Notes: generated by a model from the letters alone, not told the origin. A DNA stretch of 5,316 bases from Thiomonas sp. (GCA_027451915.1 DAIDHU010000119.1:1-5316), one strand, 5' to 3'; numbered from the stretch's first letter, positions 1-5,316 are shown. Program-made: numbers and translations.

Positions 1-880
1 CCTGCACATGCTCCAGCGCCAGGGAGGAGAAGTCCCAGGCGCTGAGGTCGGCGGCGACGATGACACAGGGGCTGCTGATGGAGCCCAGGTCGGGCAGGGG
101 CACGCCCAGCAGCTGCGCGGCGAGCTTGCGCGCCACGCCGCGGATGTCCTCGGAGCGCGCGCGCATGTAGGCGTCGTCCATGGACTCGAAGGCTTCCGAC
201 AGGGCCTGGCCCACGCGCAGCACCACGGCCGCGGCATCGCCCTGGCCCTCGATGCCGCGGATGATGGCCCCGACGAATTCCTCGTCCATCGCCACGTCGA
301 CCAGGGCGCGCAGGATGGAGCGGGTCTGCTCCGAGGTGGAGGGCTGCTGGGCGCGTTCGTTGGCCTCGGAGATGAATTGCTCGAGCACGCCGCGGAAGCG
401 TTCGAGCTCGGCGTCGATCTCGTCTTCGCAAATCACCTGGCGCTCGGGAACCAGGGGCTCCGGGAACACCAGGTAGGGAACACCCACGGCCACGCCCTTG
501 CTTCCCGCCACGCCCTGCAGCACGTTGCCCGGCTGCGCCGCGGCCTGCCCGGCGGGCGTGGCCGCCGCGGCGGGGGCGGGCGCCTGCGCGGCCGGGGCCG
601 GTTCCTCGGCCTCGCCGACGCCGGAGGCCGGGTCCATCAGGTAGGCGAGCAGCCGGGTCACGGCGTCGCGCTCGTCGGGGCCGTCGGCGTTGATGAAGAC
701 TTCGTCGCCTTCCTTGACCCCGAGCAGCATGAGCTTGACGGGGCTTTTCATGTTGGCCTTGCCTGCGGGGCTCTCGAGCTCGATGGCGCACTGGTAGGCC
801 TTCGCCAATTGCGCCAGGCTCGTCGCCGGACGGGTGTGCAGGCCTTCGATGACCCGCACCACGGCGGCTGATCTGATCAT
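1..880 (-). CDS. ptsP: HPr-enzyme I fusion phosphotransferase of the PTS (partial, C-terminus outside window)
   Basis: Cytoplasmic general PTS component that takes phosphate from PEP and passes it to the EIIA encoded just upstream. I see 293 codons before the window edge. Residues 1-85 are an HPr domain: GLHTRPA places the phosphoacceptor at His15, and Ser46 sits in NMKSPVKL, aligned with the regulatory serine of classical HPr. Residues about 86-118 are an Ala/Pro/Gln-rich linker. From about 119 (LQGVAGSKGVAVG) the chain matches the start of enzyme I and runs to the VIVAADLS segment, which lies just before the EI active-site histidine motif; that motif is beyond the edge. There is no GAF domain, so this is not the nitrogen-PTS EI, although ptsP is often used as a generic symbol for the family. 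The ATG at 878-880 follows GAGGAA at a 7-nt spacing. It is the fifth gene of the sorbitol operon, 52 nt after srlB, which suggests a dedicated phosphoryl donor. The fusion call is firm; exclusive service to sorbitol is inference. Confidence 0.93.
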   Translation of the reverse strand, partial: MIRSAAVVRVIEGLHTRPATSLAQLAKAYQCAIELESPAGKANMKSPVKLMLLGVKEGDEVFINADGPDERDAVTRLLAYLMDPASGVGEAEEPAPAAQAPAPAAAATPAGQAAAQPGNVLQGVAGSKGVAVGVPYLVFPEPLVPERQVICEDEIDAELERFRGVLEQFISEANERAQQPSTSEQTRSILRALVDVAMDEEFVGAIIRGIEGQGDAAAVVLRVGQALSEAFESMDDAYMRARSEDIRGVARKLAAQLLGVPLPDLGSISSPCVIVAADLSAWDFSSLALEHVQ

Positions 881-895
881 GGGTGGTTCCTCGGG

Positions 896-923
896 GCCCG
901 CCACCCCGGGAGGAGCGGCGGGC
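896..923 (-). other. GC-rich inverted repeat just upstream of the HPr-EI ribosome binding site
   Basis: A perfect 7-bp inverted repeat, GCCCGCC at one arm and GGCGGGC at the other, encloses a 14-nt loop in the srlB to HPr-EI gap. In the minus-strand transcript the 3' arm ends three nucleotides before the GAGGAA Shine-Dalgarno of the fusion gene. No U-tract follows, so it is not a standard intrinsic terminator. It could affect mRNA stability, processing or translation of the last gene. Its function is inferred only from its position. Confidence 0.45.
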
Positions 924-932
924 GATTCTTGG

Positions 933-1310
933 TCAATCGCTCAGCTCGATCGTGGCATGGGCCTCGAGCTGTGCGCGCAGCACGGACTGTTCCACCGGGA
1001 AGACGCAGATCTCGCCGGGCCTTTGTGCCACCGAAGCCCCGTTGAAGTTCACCACGACGTGGCCCAGGTCCTTCACCTTGGCCCAGGCCGTGGAACCCAC
1101 CGCGCAGACTTGCGATTGCACGCTTCCGATGCTCAGCTTGCTGCCCACGGAAGGCCCCTGGGGCGACGGCGGGCTGACTTCCCGGTGTTGCACCGAGATC
1201 TCGGCCAGCGCTGCCGGCGCTCCATCGGCGTAGAGCACGAGCACGCCGCCATCGAGCAGGTCGAAGGCTTCGGGCCCCACGTCGGTGACTTGCGTCTTGT
1301 AGTGAATCAT
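933..1310 (-). CDS. srlB: PTS glucitol/sorbitol-specific EIIA component
   Basis: A 125-residue cytoplasmic protein that relays phosphate from HPr to the EIIB domain of SrlE. Its length matches the E. coli family member, about 123 residues. Recognisable family segments are the start MIHYKTQVTDVGPEA, GAPAALAE, then His42 aligned with the phosphoacceptor region of SrlB, the central AVGSTAWAKVKDLGHVVVNFNG, and PGEICVFP near the end. The stretch after His42 (REVSPPSPQGPSVG) differs from the HCHGEL-type sequence of E. coli and lacks the second histidine there. The ATG follows AAGGAAA, and the gene starts 13 nt after the srlE stop, so the two are probably translationally coupled. The family call is firm; His42 as the active residue rests on alignment from memory. 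Confidence 0.95.
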   Translation of the reverse strand: MIHYKTQVTDVGPEAFDLLDGGVLVLYADGAPAALAEISVQHREVSPPSPQGPSVGSKLSIGSVQSQVCAVGSTAWAKVKDLGHVVVNFNGASVAQRPGEICVFPVEQSVLRAQLEAHATIELSD

Positions 1311-1323
1311 GCTGTTTCCTTTG

Positions 1324-2379
1324 TCAAAGCAGGAGGCTTGCCGCCCATGCGATCACCACCGAGACCGGGCCCATGATCTGGCGCGAGATCAGCACCGCGG
1401 GCACGCCGATGCGGATGGTGTCCGGCTTGGCCTCGCCCAGCGACAGGCCCACCGGCACGAAATCGCAGCCTACCTGGGTGTCATAGGCGAACAGTGCCGG
1501 CAGGGCCATGGCCGGCGCGATGCTGCCGCGGGCGATGGCCGGGCCGATGATGGCCGCCCCGATGAGCTGGGCGATGACGGCTCCCGGGCCCAGGATGGGC
1601 GAGAGGAAGGGCAGGCCGCAGATCGCCGACAGCACCAGCAGGCCGAACAGGTTGCCGGCCAGCGGCTCCATCAGGTGCGCCAGCCCGGTGCCCATGCCGG
1701 TGGCGTTGATGATGCCGATGAGCATGGTGACAAAGGCCATGAAGGGCAGCACGTTGCGCAGCACCTGGTCCACCGCGCGGCGGCCGCTGTTGAACAGCAC
1801 CCCGACCACGCCGCCCATCTTGCGCCCGATGAGGGTGATGAAGCGCACCAGGGGGTTGCCGCTCTGCGAGTCGCTGCCTCCCCCACCCGCCGGTGCGGAC
1901 ATGCCGAAGCCGCCGGCGGAGAAGCCGCCCGCGCCGCCGGCCGCGGCAAGGACCGGGGCGGCCTGGCCTGCCGCCGCCGGGGCCGGCGCGGCGGCGTCGG
2001 CGGGGCGCATGGTGGCCGTGGTCACGCCGGAGACGTAGATGTCCTCGGTGATGAAGTCGGCCAGCGGGCCGGACTTGCCCACCGGGGTCAGGTTGATGGT
2101 GGGAATGCGCTTGCGCGGATAGACCCCGCAGCGCGCGGTGCCGCCGCAATCGACGACCACGGCGGCCACCTCGCTCTCCGGAGGCGGGGCGCGGAAGCCG
2201 TCGACCACGGTGGCCCCGGTGAGGCGGGCCAGCTCACGCGCGACCTCGGGGATGCCGCCCCCGGTCACGGCCATGATCTTGTCGCGCTCGTGGCTGGGGC
2301 TGATGAGCAGCGGGCCGCCCCATCCACCCTCGCCGGCGCTGACTTCGACGGTGCGGAATTGTGTGGTGTTGAAGGACAT
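1324..2379 (-). CDS. srlE: PTS glucitol/sorbitol-specific EIIB(C) component
   Basis: A 351-residue protein with a cytoplasmic EIIB domain followed by part of the membrane EIIC. EIIB (about 12-120) carries GGWGGPL, LARLTGATVVDGF and the motif DCGGTARCGVYPRKRIPTINL; the phosphocysteine is probably Cys78, with Cys84 as the second cysteine. GKSGPLADFITEDIYVSGV closes the domain. Residues about 127-172 are a low-complexity Ala/Pro/Gly/Ser linker, longer than in E. coli SrlE, which together with a short N-terminal extension accounts for most of the extra length (351 against about 319). From about 177 the chain matches the membrane part, with LPFMAFVTMLIGIINATGMG, SPILGPGAVIAQLIG, CDFVPVGLSLGEAK and a hydrophobic C-terminus. 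The ATG follows AGGAG at a 9-nt spacing. It works with SrlA as the translocating unit, phosphorylating sorbitol to sorbitol 6-phosphate. Confidence 0.96.
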   Translation of the reverse strand: MSFNTTQFRTVEVSAGEGGWGGPLLISPSHERDKIMAVTGGGIPEVARELARLTGATVVDGFRAPPPESEVAAVVVDCGGTARCGVYPRKRIPTINLTPVGKSGPLADFITEDIYVSGVTTATMRPADAAAPAPAAAGQAAPVLAAAGGAGGFSAGGFGMSAPAGGGGSDSQSGNPLVRFITLIGRKMGGVVGVLFNSGRRAVDQVLRNVLPFMAFVTMLIGIINATGMGTGLAHLMEPLAGNLFGLLVLSAICGLPFLSPILGPGAVIAQLIGAAIIGPAIARGSIAPAMALPALFAYDTQVGCDFVPVGLSLGEAKPDTIRIGVPAVLISRQIMGPVSVVIAWAASLLL

Positions 2380-2429
2380 GTTGTGGATCTCCTGGTACCC
2401 GGATCAATGTTCGAGCGTGTGCTGGGGGA

Positions 2430-2984
2430 TCAAAGCGTCACGCCTTCGCGCTTGGCCAGCATGACCGTGATGCGCTCGGTCACGATGCCCTTGAGAAGGT
2501 TGATGAACATGCCGACGATCAGGTAGAAGATCGCGAGCTTGGCCAGGGAGAAGGGGGAATGCCCTTCCTCGACCAGCTTGGTGATGGCCGTGCCCACGCC
2601 CAGCCACACGAACAGTTCACCGGGATTGGCGTGCGGGAACAGCCCGGTGATGGGGTGGCACAGGGAGACCGCCGAGTCGTAGAAGGCCGGCTTGTGGCGC
2701 TCCTCCACGAACATGCCGAAGGTGTAGGCCATCGGGTTGGTCAGGAAGAACATGGCCAGGAAGGGCAGCACCGTGTAGCGGGTGAAGGCGTTGCGGGCCG
2801 CGGCCTGCGCCAGCTTGTGCACCCTTTGCTCGCCGATCAGCCCGATGAGGGTGTAGACGGCCGTGAGCAGCACGATCAGGGTGGGCAGGATGCCGGTGAC
2901 AAAGCCCACGAAGGTCTTGCCACCCGCGTTGAACACGCCGATGAAGGCCTCGGCGCCATGGGTCAAGAGTTGAATAAGGTCCAT
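2430..2984 (-). CDS. srlA: PTS glucitol/sorbitol-specific EIIC component
   Basis: A 184-residue inner-membrane protein, the other half of the split sorbitol EIIC, pairing with the membrane part of SrlE to carry sorbitol in. Family signatures are LTHGAEAFIGVFNAGG at the N-terminus, FVTGILPTLIVLL, NPMAYTFGMF and CHPITGLFPHANPGELFVWLG (about 109-129). Hydrophobic segments lie near 25-50, 71-90, 122-136 and 149-168. The length is close to that of E. coli SrlA, about 187 residues. The ATG is preceded by GGAGGAG with a 4-nt spacer, a strong Shine-Dalgarno that fixes the start. It is the second gene of the operon, 62 nt after srlM and 50 nt before srlE. Confidence 0.96.
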   Translation of the reverse strand: MDLIQLLTHGAEAFIGVFNAGGKTFVGFVTGILPTLIVLLTAVYTLIGLIGEQRVHKLAQAAARNAFTRYTVLPFLAMFFLTNPMAYTFGMFVEERHKPAFYDSAVSLCHPITGLFPHANPGELFVWLGVGTAITKLVEEGHSPFSLAKLAIFYLIVGMFINLLKGIVTERITVMLAKREGVTL

Positions 2985-3021
2985 TTGTCTCCTCCGCTAG
3001 ATGCGTTCAGTTTGTTGTTCG

Positions 3022-3036
3022 GCCCGGCATGCGGGC
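3022..3036 (-). other. Short hairpin between srlM and srlA
   Basis: A 5-bp stem GCCCG / CGGGC with a 5-nt loop containing CATG lies in the 62-nt gap after the srlM stop. No U-run follows in the minus-strand transcript, so full termination is unlikely. It may protect or mark the end of the srlM part of the message. It is short enough to arise by chance at this GC content. Confidence 0.25.
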
Positions 3037-3046
3037 GTGGGAACCA

Positions 3047-3445
3047 TCAGTTGCATGTCTGGCTTGCTCGGCTTCGCACCCCCTGGATTTGTTGGATGGC
3101 CTGCCACACGGCCTTGGCCGATTTCGATTCCCCCGAGCGGGGTTCATAGACCTCGGCGAGTTGCTCGAGGGTGTATTGCTCCGCTTCGGGAAGGGATTCG
3201 AAGCGGGCGAACACGGTGGCGCCGAACATGGTGCGCAGCCGGCGCACGCGCAGGTCGGAGCCGACTTCCAGCAGCGCGATGGCTCCGCGCCCGAAGCGCG
3301 AGCGGGCGTGGCCGACGCCCAGATAGCCGTCCGACCAGCTGCGCGCGGCGTCGCCGAAGGTGCGCCGGAAGTAGCGCAGTTGATACCATGAGGCCAGGAC
3401 TTGCAGGGTCAGGAACAGGGCGAACAGCAGCAGCGCGGTATGCAT
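3047..3445 (-). CDS. srlM: GutM-like regulator of glucitol/sorbitol utilisation
   Basis: A 132-residue protein of the GutM family. E. coli SrlM is described genetically as an activator of the sorbitol operon, but the family has no recognised helix-turn-helix. Here residues 3-18 (LLLFALFLTLQVLA-type) form a hydrophobic segment likely to be a membrane anchor, followed by the family pattern WYQLRYFRRTF, GYLGVGHARSRFGRGAIALLEV, and VRRLRTMFGATVFARFESLP. The frame is open upstream to 3679, but the ATG at 3443-3445 is chosen because AAGGAGGA sits five nucleotides before it and the hydrophobic start matches the family. The gene leads the operon, whereas in E. coli srlM follows srlD. The C-terminal tail (about 105-132) is not recognised. 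A membrane location and a signal-sensing role are inference. Confidence 0.9.
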   Translation of the reverse strand: MHTALLLFALFLTLQVLASWYQLRYFRRTFGDAARSWSDGYLGVGHARSRFGRGAIALLEVGSDLRVRRLRTMFGATVFARFESLPEAEQYTLEQLAEVYEPRSGESKSAKAVWQAIQQIQGVRSRASQTCN

Positions 3446-3450
3446 GGAAT

Positions 3451-3458
3451 TCCTCCTT
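3451..3458 (-). promoter_or_regulatory. Ribosome binding site deciding the srlM start
   Basis: On the minus strand this reads AAGGAGGA, near-perfect complementarity to the 16S rRNA tail, five nucleotides before the ATG at 3443-3445. It argues for the 132-residue srlM product rather than a longer protein from the frame open upstream. Confidence 0.85.
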
Positions 3459-3497
3459 GTCGGCTCGATGTTCGGGATCGGGATGGATGCGCGGGAT

Positions 3498-3510
3498 TTT
3501 GTCGTACAAA
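3498..3510. promoter_or_regulatory. Candidate operator TTTGT-CGT-ACAAA
   Basis: A palindrome with perfect 5-bp arms and a 3-bp centre, about 53 bp upstream of the srlM start. Its core TTGTCGTACAA fits the general TNGTNNNACNA pattern recognised by FadR-subfamily GntR regulators. That would be an unusual regulator type for a sorbitol operon, whose E. coli repressor SrlR is of the DeoR family. No GntR-type gene lies in the window, so the assignment is tentative. Confidence 0.4.
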
Positions 3511-3533
3511 CCAGCTGAAGGGCTTTAGTTCGC

Positions 3534-3541
3534 ACAATTGT
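3534..3541. promoter_or_regulatory. Candidate operator ACAATTGT
   Basis: A perfect 8-bp palindrome, with one further matching pair outside it (G3532/C3543), centred about 33 bp from the TTTGT-CGT-ACAAA palindrome, roughly three helical turns. It lies inside the spacer of the weak plus-strand promoter candidate and 38 bp upstream of the plus-strand ATG. An operator role is inferred from symmetry and position only. Confidence 0.3.
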
Positions 3542-3567
3542 TCTCAATGCCTGTACTATGTTCATCC

Positions 3568-3574
3568 GGGAGAG
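3568..3574 (+). promoter_or_regulatory. Ribosome binding site deciding the start of the unknown plus-strand gene
   Basis: GGGAGAG lies five nucleotides before the ATG at 3580-3582. The other in-frame candidates, TTG at 3538, ATG at 3547 and ATG at 3625, have no purine-rich Shine-Dalgarno at a workable distance, so 3580 is preferred. Confidence 0.6.
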
Positions 3575-3579
3575 CCCTG

Positions 3580-4215
3580 ATGAAACCCATTGCAGGCCCC
3601 TCCTCGCCAGCACCCTCCCCGGCCATGACCAGCACTTCGCCCTTCCCGTCCCAGCGCGATCGCGAAGCCGCGCCCGCATGGCTGGCGCTTCCCGACATCG
3701 CGGCCAGGACGCGCAGCTGGTGCTGGATGCGCACGGAGCTGCCGGCGTGGATCGACTCGCGCTGCCAGGCCCGCGGGCTGGGGGTGGTGACCGATCGCGC
3801 CGCGCTGGGCCGCGCGTACTGGGCCTGGGTGGCGCTGCTCGCGGGCGCGCCCGAGGCCGAGGCCTCCCATCCGGTGGATTTCTCGCATTTCGCGGCGGGA
3901 GCGCTGCTGGCCAACCTGGTGCGCGAGCGCGTGCTGCCCTGCGCCCACCAGGACCTGGGGGCCTGCATCGGCGTGCTCACCGACCTGTGCATGACCCTGC
4001 TTTCGGCGTGGCGCGGCGCGCTGGGCGAGGCGCCGGTGGCGCGCGACCCGGCGCTCGAGGCCCGGCACTGGTCGAGCTTTCTGGAGAACCTGGGCTCGGA
4101 TCCCAACCTGGCGGTGGGCTTCGTGGATTTGTTCTCGGGGCGCGAACCGGTGTGGCGCTTCCCGCTGATGCCGGGCATGCGCCCGGCGATGCAGGGCCCG
4201 GGCCGCACGGCCTGA
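3580..4215 (+). CDS. Uncharacterised protein divergent from the sorbitol operon
   Basis: I do not recognise this 211-residue protein. The reading frame is real rather than a shadow: third positions are almost all G or C across the ORF, a Shine-Dalgarno precedes the ATG, and no better gene overlaps it. Residues 1-30 are rich in Pro, Ser and Ala and probably disordered. Residues about 33-147 look mostly helical, with aromatic patches (WCWMRTELPAW, 47-57; AYWAWVALLAG, 79-89) and a DFSHFAAGALLANLV stretch (100-114). There are five cysteines (48, 62, 121, 129, 137), the last two in GACIGVLTDLCM, and histidines at 97, 103, 123 and 163. The C-terminal third has a conserved-looking block NLGSDPNLAVGFVDLFSGRE (170-189) and ends in a Pro/Gly-rich tail. 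I see no signal peptide, helix-turn-helix or convincing membrane span. Shared control with the sorbitol operon is possible from the divergent layout, but no function can be assigned. Confidence 0.75.
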   Translation: MKPIAGPSSPAPSPAMTSTSPFPSQRDREAAPAWLALPDIAARTRSWCWMRTELPAWIDSRCQARGLGVVTDRAALGRAYWAWVALLAGAPEAEASHPVDFSHFAAGALLANLVRERVLPCAHQDLGACIGVLTDLCMTLLSAWRGALGEAPVARDPALEARHWSSFLENLGSDPNLAVGFVDLFSGREPVWRFPLMPGMRPAMQGPGRTA

Positions 4216-4221
4216 ACGCGG

Positions 4222-4234
4222 CCCCGGAACGGGG
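4222..4234. terminator. Weak hairpin between convergent genes
   Basis: CCCCG-GAA-CGGGG forms a 5-bp GC stem in the 65-bp gap where the plus-strand gene and the acoC-like gene end facing each other. It is placed where a shared terminator would be expected, but neither side has a T-run, so it would be a poor intrinsic terminator. Rho-dependent termination is equally possible. Confidence 0.3.
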
Positions 4235-4280
4235 TTGGCTGGAGCATGGGCATGGCCGTTGCCGCCGGGGTCGCCGGGGT

Positions 4281-5316
4281 TCAGTGCATGGCCTGTTGCA
4301 GGGCCGCCGCCACTTCCCGCGGCGCCTCGACATGGGGCAGATGCCCGACGCCGTCGAGCAGGCGCAGGCGCAGGCCCTGGGGCAGGCGCCTAGCCTGGCC
4401 GACGTCCAGCACCTGGTCGTCGCGCCCCCAGATCACCGCCGTGGGAACCCCCAGCTGACCCAGCCAGGCGGCCGCCTCGGGCAGCCTGGCGGGCAGCAGG
4501 CGCCGCGCCACCTGGCGCAGATGGCGCCGCGTGGCGGCGCCGCCCAGTTGCTGGCGTGCGGCGGCGACGAAGGACGGGGTGATGCGGGCCGGGTCGTGCA
4601 CCAGCAGTTGCAGCGCGCCTCGCAGGGCCTGCTCGTCCTGCGCGTCCAGCAAGCGCTGGATGAAGGCCTGGTTCATGGAATCCCCCACCCCCGCCGGCGC
4701 CAGCAGGCACAGGGAGCGCAGGCGCGCGCCGCTGCGTCGAGCCAGCTCGATGGCCACGGCGCCGCCCAGGGAATGCCCCAGGAGGTGGAACTCGCCCACC
4801 CCGGCCTGGTCCAGGCGCTGGAGCATCTGCAGCGCCATGTCGCCCACGGAACCGGCGGCGCAATGCCGGGAGCGGCCGTGCCCGGGAAGGTCCAGCGCCA
4901 GCACGGAGATGTCCTCGGGCAGGATGTCGACCAGCGGCTTCCAGGAACGGTGGTCGGTGCCGAAGCCATGCAACAGCACCAGGGGGATCGTGCCGGCATC
5001 GCGCCAGCGCGCCAGATGGGGCAAGGCGTCCTCCCCCGCCGGGGCGAGCACGTCGCCGGCGCGCACCCGCCCCCTGGGCCCGCTGCCCTGCAAGGCCTCG
5101 AGCCCGAATCCGTACTCCCGCGCCAGGTAGCGCGCCAGGGGCGTGGCGCGCTGCAGGCCCGAGGCCTGCGCGGGCGCGGAGCTGGCGCCGTGGGCGCCGG
5201 CCTGGGCCAGGGGCTGCGCCGGCTGCGCGCCGTCCGCGGCGCCGGGGGCCTGGGCGCCGCTGCCGGGCACGGCCTCGCCGGCGGCCAGGATCCAGGCCAC
5301 GGCCTCGCCCACCGGG
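4281..5316 (-). CDS. acoC: Acetoin dehydrogenase E2-type acetyltransferase with alpha/beta-hydrolase domain (partial, N-terminus outside window)
   Basis: C-terminal 344 complete codons of the E2 of the acetoin-cleaving complex, which moves the acetyl group from lipoamide to CoA. The first codon fully in the window is Pro at 5313-5315; numbering here starts at the next codon (Val1, GTG, internal and not the true start). PVGEAVAWILAAGEAV is the end of a lipoyl domain; the lipoyl-lysine is outside. Residues 17-52 are an Ala/Gln/Gly-rich linker. RATPLARYLAREYGFGLEAL plus GPRGRVRAGDVLA (55-90) is a peripheral-subunit (E3)-binding motif. An alpha/beta-hydrolase fold fills 108-343: LLHGFG oxyanion region, nucleophile Ser181 in GHSLGG, acid Asp298 or Asp299 in WGRDDQV, and His324 in GVGHLPHVEAP. 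The hydrolase fold as the catalytic part, in place of the usual E2 domain, is typical of AcoC. It is last in its operon. A related lipoyl-hydrolase fusion of another 2-oxoacid-type complex is the main alternative. Confidence 0.88.
   Translation of the reverse strand, partial: PVGEAVAWILAAGEAVPGSGAQAPGAADGAQPAQPLAQAGAHGASSAPAQASGLQRATPLARYLAREYGFGLEALQGSGPRGRVRAGDVLAPAGEDALPHLARWRDAGTIPLVLLHGFGTDHRSWKPLVDILPEDISVLALDLPGHGRSRHCAAGSVGDMALQMLQRLDQAGVGEFHLLGHSLGGAVAIELARRSGARLRSLCLLAPAGVGDSMNQAFIQRLLDAQDEQALRGALQLLVHDPARITPSFVAAARQQLGGAATRRHLRQVARRLLPARLPEAAAWLGQLGVPTAVIWGRDDQVLDVGQARRLPQGLRLRLLDGVGHLPHVEAPREVAAALQQAMH

Larger units (their letters stand above)
3446..3579. promoter_or_regulatory. 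Divergent control region between srlM and the unknown plus-strand gene
   Basis: This 134-bp gap carries the 5' ends of both units and contains a stretch (about 3495-3565) clearly richer in A and T than the genes around it. It must hold the sorbitol operon promoter, unless an upstream transcript reads through, and the promoter of the plus-strand gene. For the plus strand a weak sigma-70 candidate is TTCGCA (3529-3534) with TACTAT (3554-3559) at a 19-bp spacing. I found no convincing -35/-10 pair for the minus strand and no CRP-like TGTGA-N6-TCACA site. Two palindromes in it are listed separately. Confidence 0.6.

Noticed and set aside
8..871. Long plus-strand open frame opposite the HPr-EI gene
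   Set aside because: Its product is Gly/Arg/His/Ala-rich low complexity, and the opposite strand encodes a clear HPr-enzyme I; it is a GC-driven shadow.
1309..2526. Plus-strand open frame of 405 codons
   Set aside because: It is antisense to srlE and crosses into srlA. The translation is His/Asp/Gly/Ala-rich with no family features, whereas the minus strand gives a textbook SrlE.
3446..3679. N-terminal extension of srlM
   Set aside because: The frame is open upstream, but the strong AAGGAGGA site and the hydrophobic family-like N-terminus place the start at 3445, and the extension would overlap the divergent gene.
3525..4253. Minus-strand open frame opposite the unknown plus-strand gene
   Set aside because: Low-complexity Arg/Ser/Pro/Ala composition with no recognisable start signal. 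Third-position GC bias and the ribosome binding site favour the plus strand.
4268..4281. Tandem GCCGGGGT-like direct repeat near the acoC stop
   Set aside because: Only two short copies in very GC-rich sequence; chance similarity is likely and no mobile-element features surround it.
4531..5130. Plus-strand open frame opposite acoC
   Set aside because: It is antisense to a hydrolase domain with an intact catalytic triad, and its own translation is Arg/Ser/Pro-rich without motifs.

Overview
The window is very GC-rich with strongly GC-biased third codon positions and compact, operon-like packing. This suits a high-GC proteobacterium. A member of the Burkholderiales is my best guess, because a glucitol PTS, an acetoin-cleavage E2 and a dedicated HPr-enzyme I fusion fit that group, but no marker here proves it.

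Four complete genes and one cut-off gene on the minus strand (about 3445 down to 1) form a glucitol/sorbitol phosphotransferase (PTS) operon. Read in the direction of transcription, the order is srlM (GutM-like, 3445-3047), srlA (EIIC, 2984-2430), srlE (EIIBC, 2379-1324), srlB (EIIA, 1310-933), then an HPr-enzyme I fusion (880-1, cut by the window edge). Together they encode an almost self-sufficient phosphorelay: PEP to EI, to HPr His15, to EIIA His42, to an EIIB cysteine, to sorbitol as it crosses the membrane through SrlA/SrlE. The next enzyme, sorbitol-6-phosphate dehydrogenase (SrlD), and a classic repressor (SrlR) are not in the window. If they belong to this operon they would lie beyond base 1.

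A 134-bp, comparatively AT-rich divergent region (3446-3579) separates srlM from a plus-strand gene (3580-4215) encoding a 211-residue protein that I do not recognise. The region holds two palindromes, TTTGT-CGT-ACAAA and ACAATTGT, which are candidate operators for the sorbitol operon, the unknown gene or both.

The plus-strand gene converges on the 3' end of a minus-strand gene (5316 down to 4281, cut by the window edge). That gene encodes the acetoin-dehydrogenase type E2 (AcoC-like): the tail of a lipoyl domain, an Ala/Pro-rich linker, a peripheral-subunit-binding motif and a complete alpha/beta-hydrolase domain with a visible Ser-Asp-His triad. It belongs to a separate unit, probably acetoin catabolism, whose other genes would lie beyond base 5316. 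No RNA genes, insertion sequences, CRISPR arrays or tRNAs were seen.
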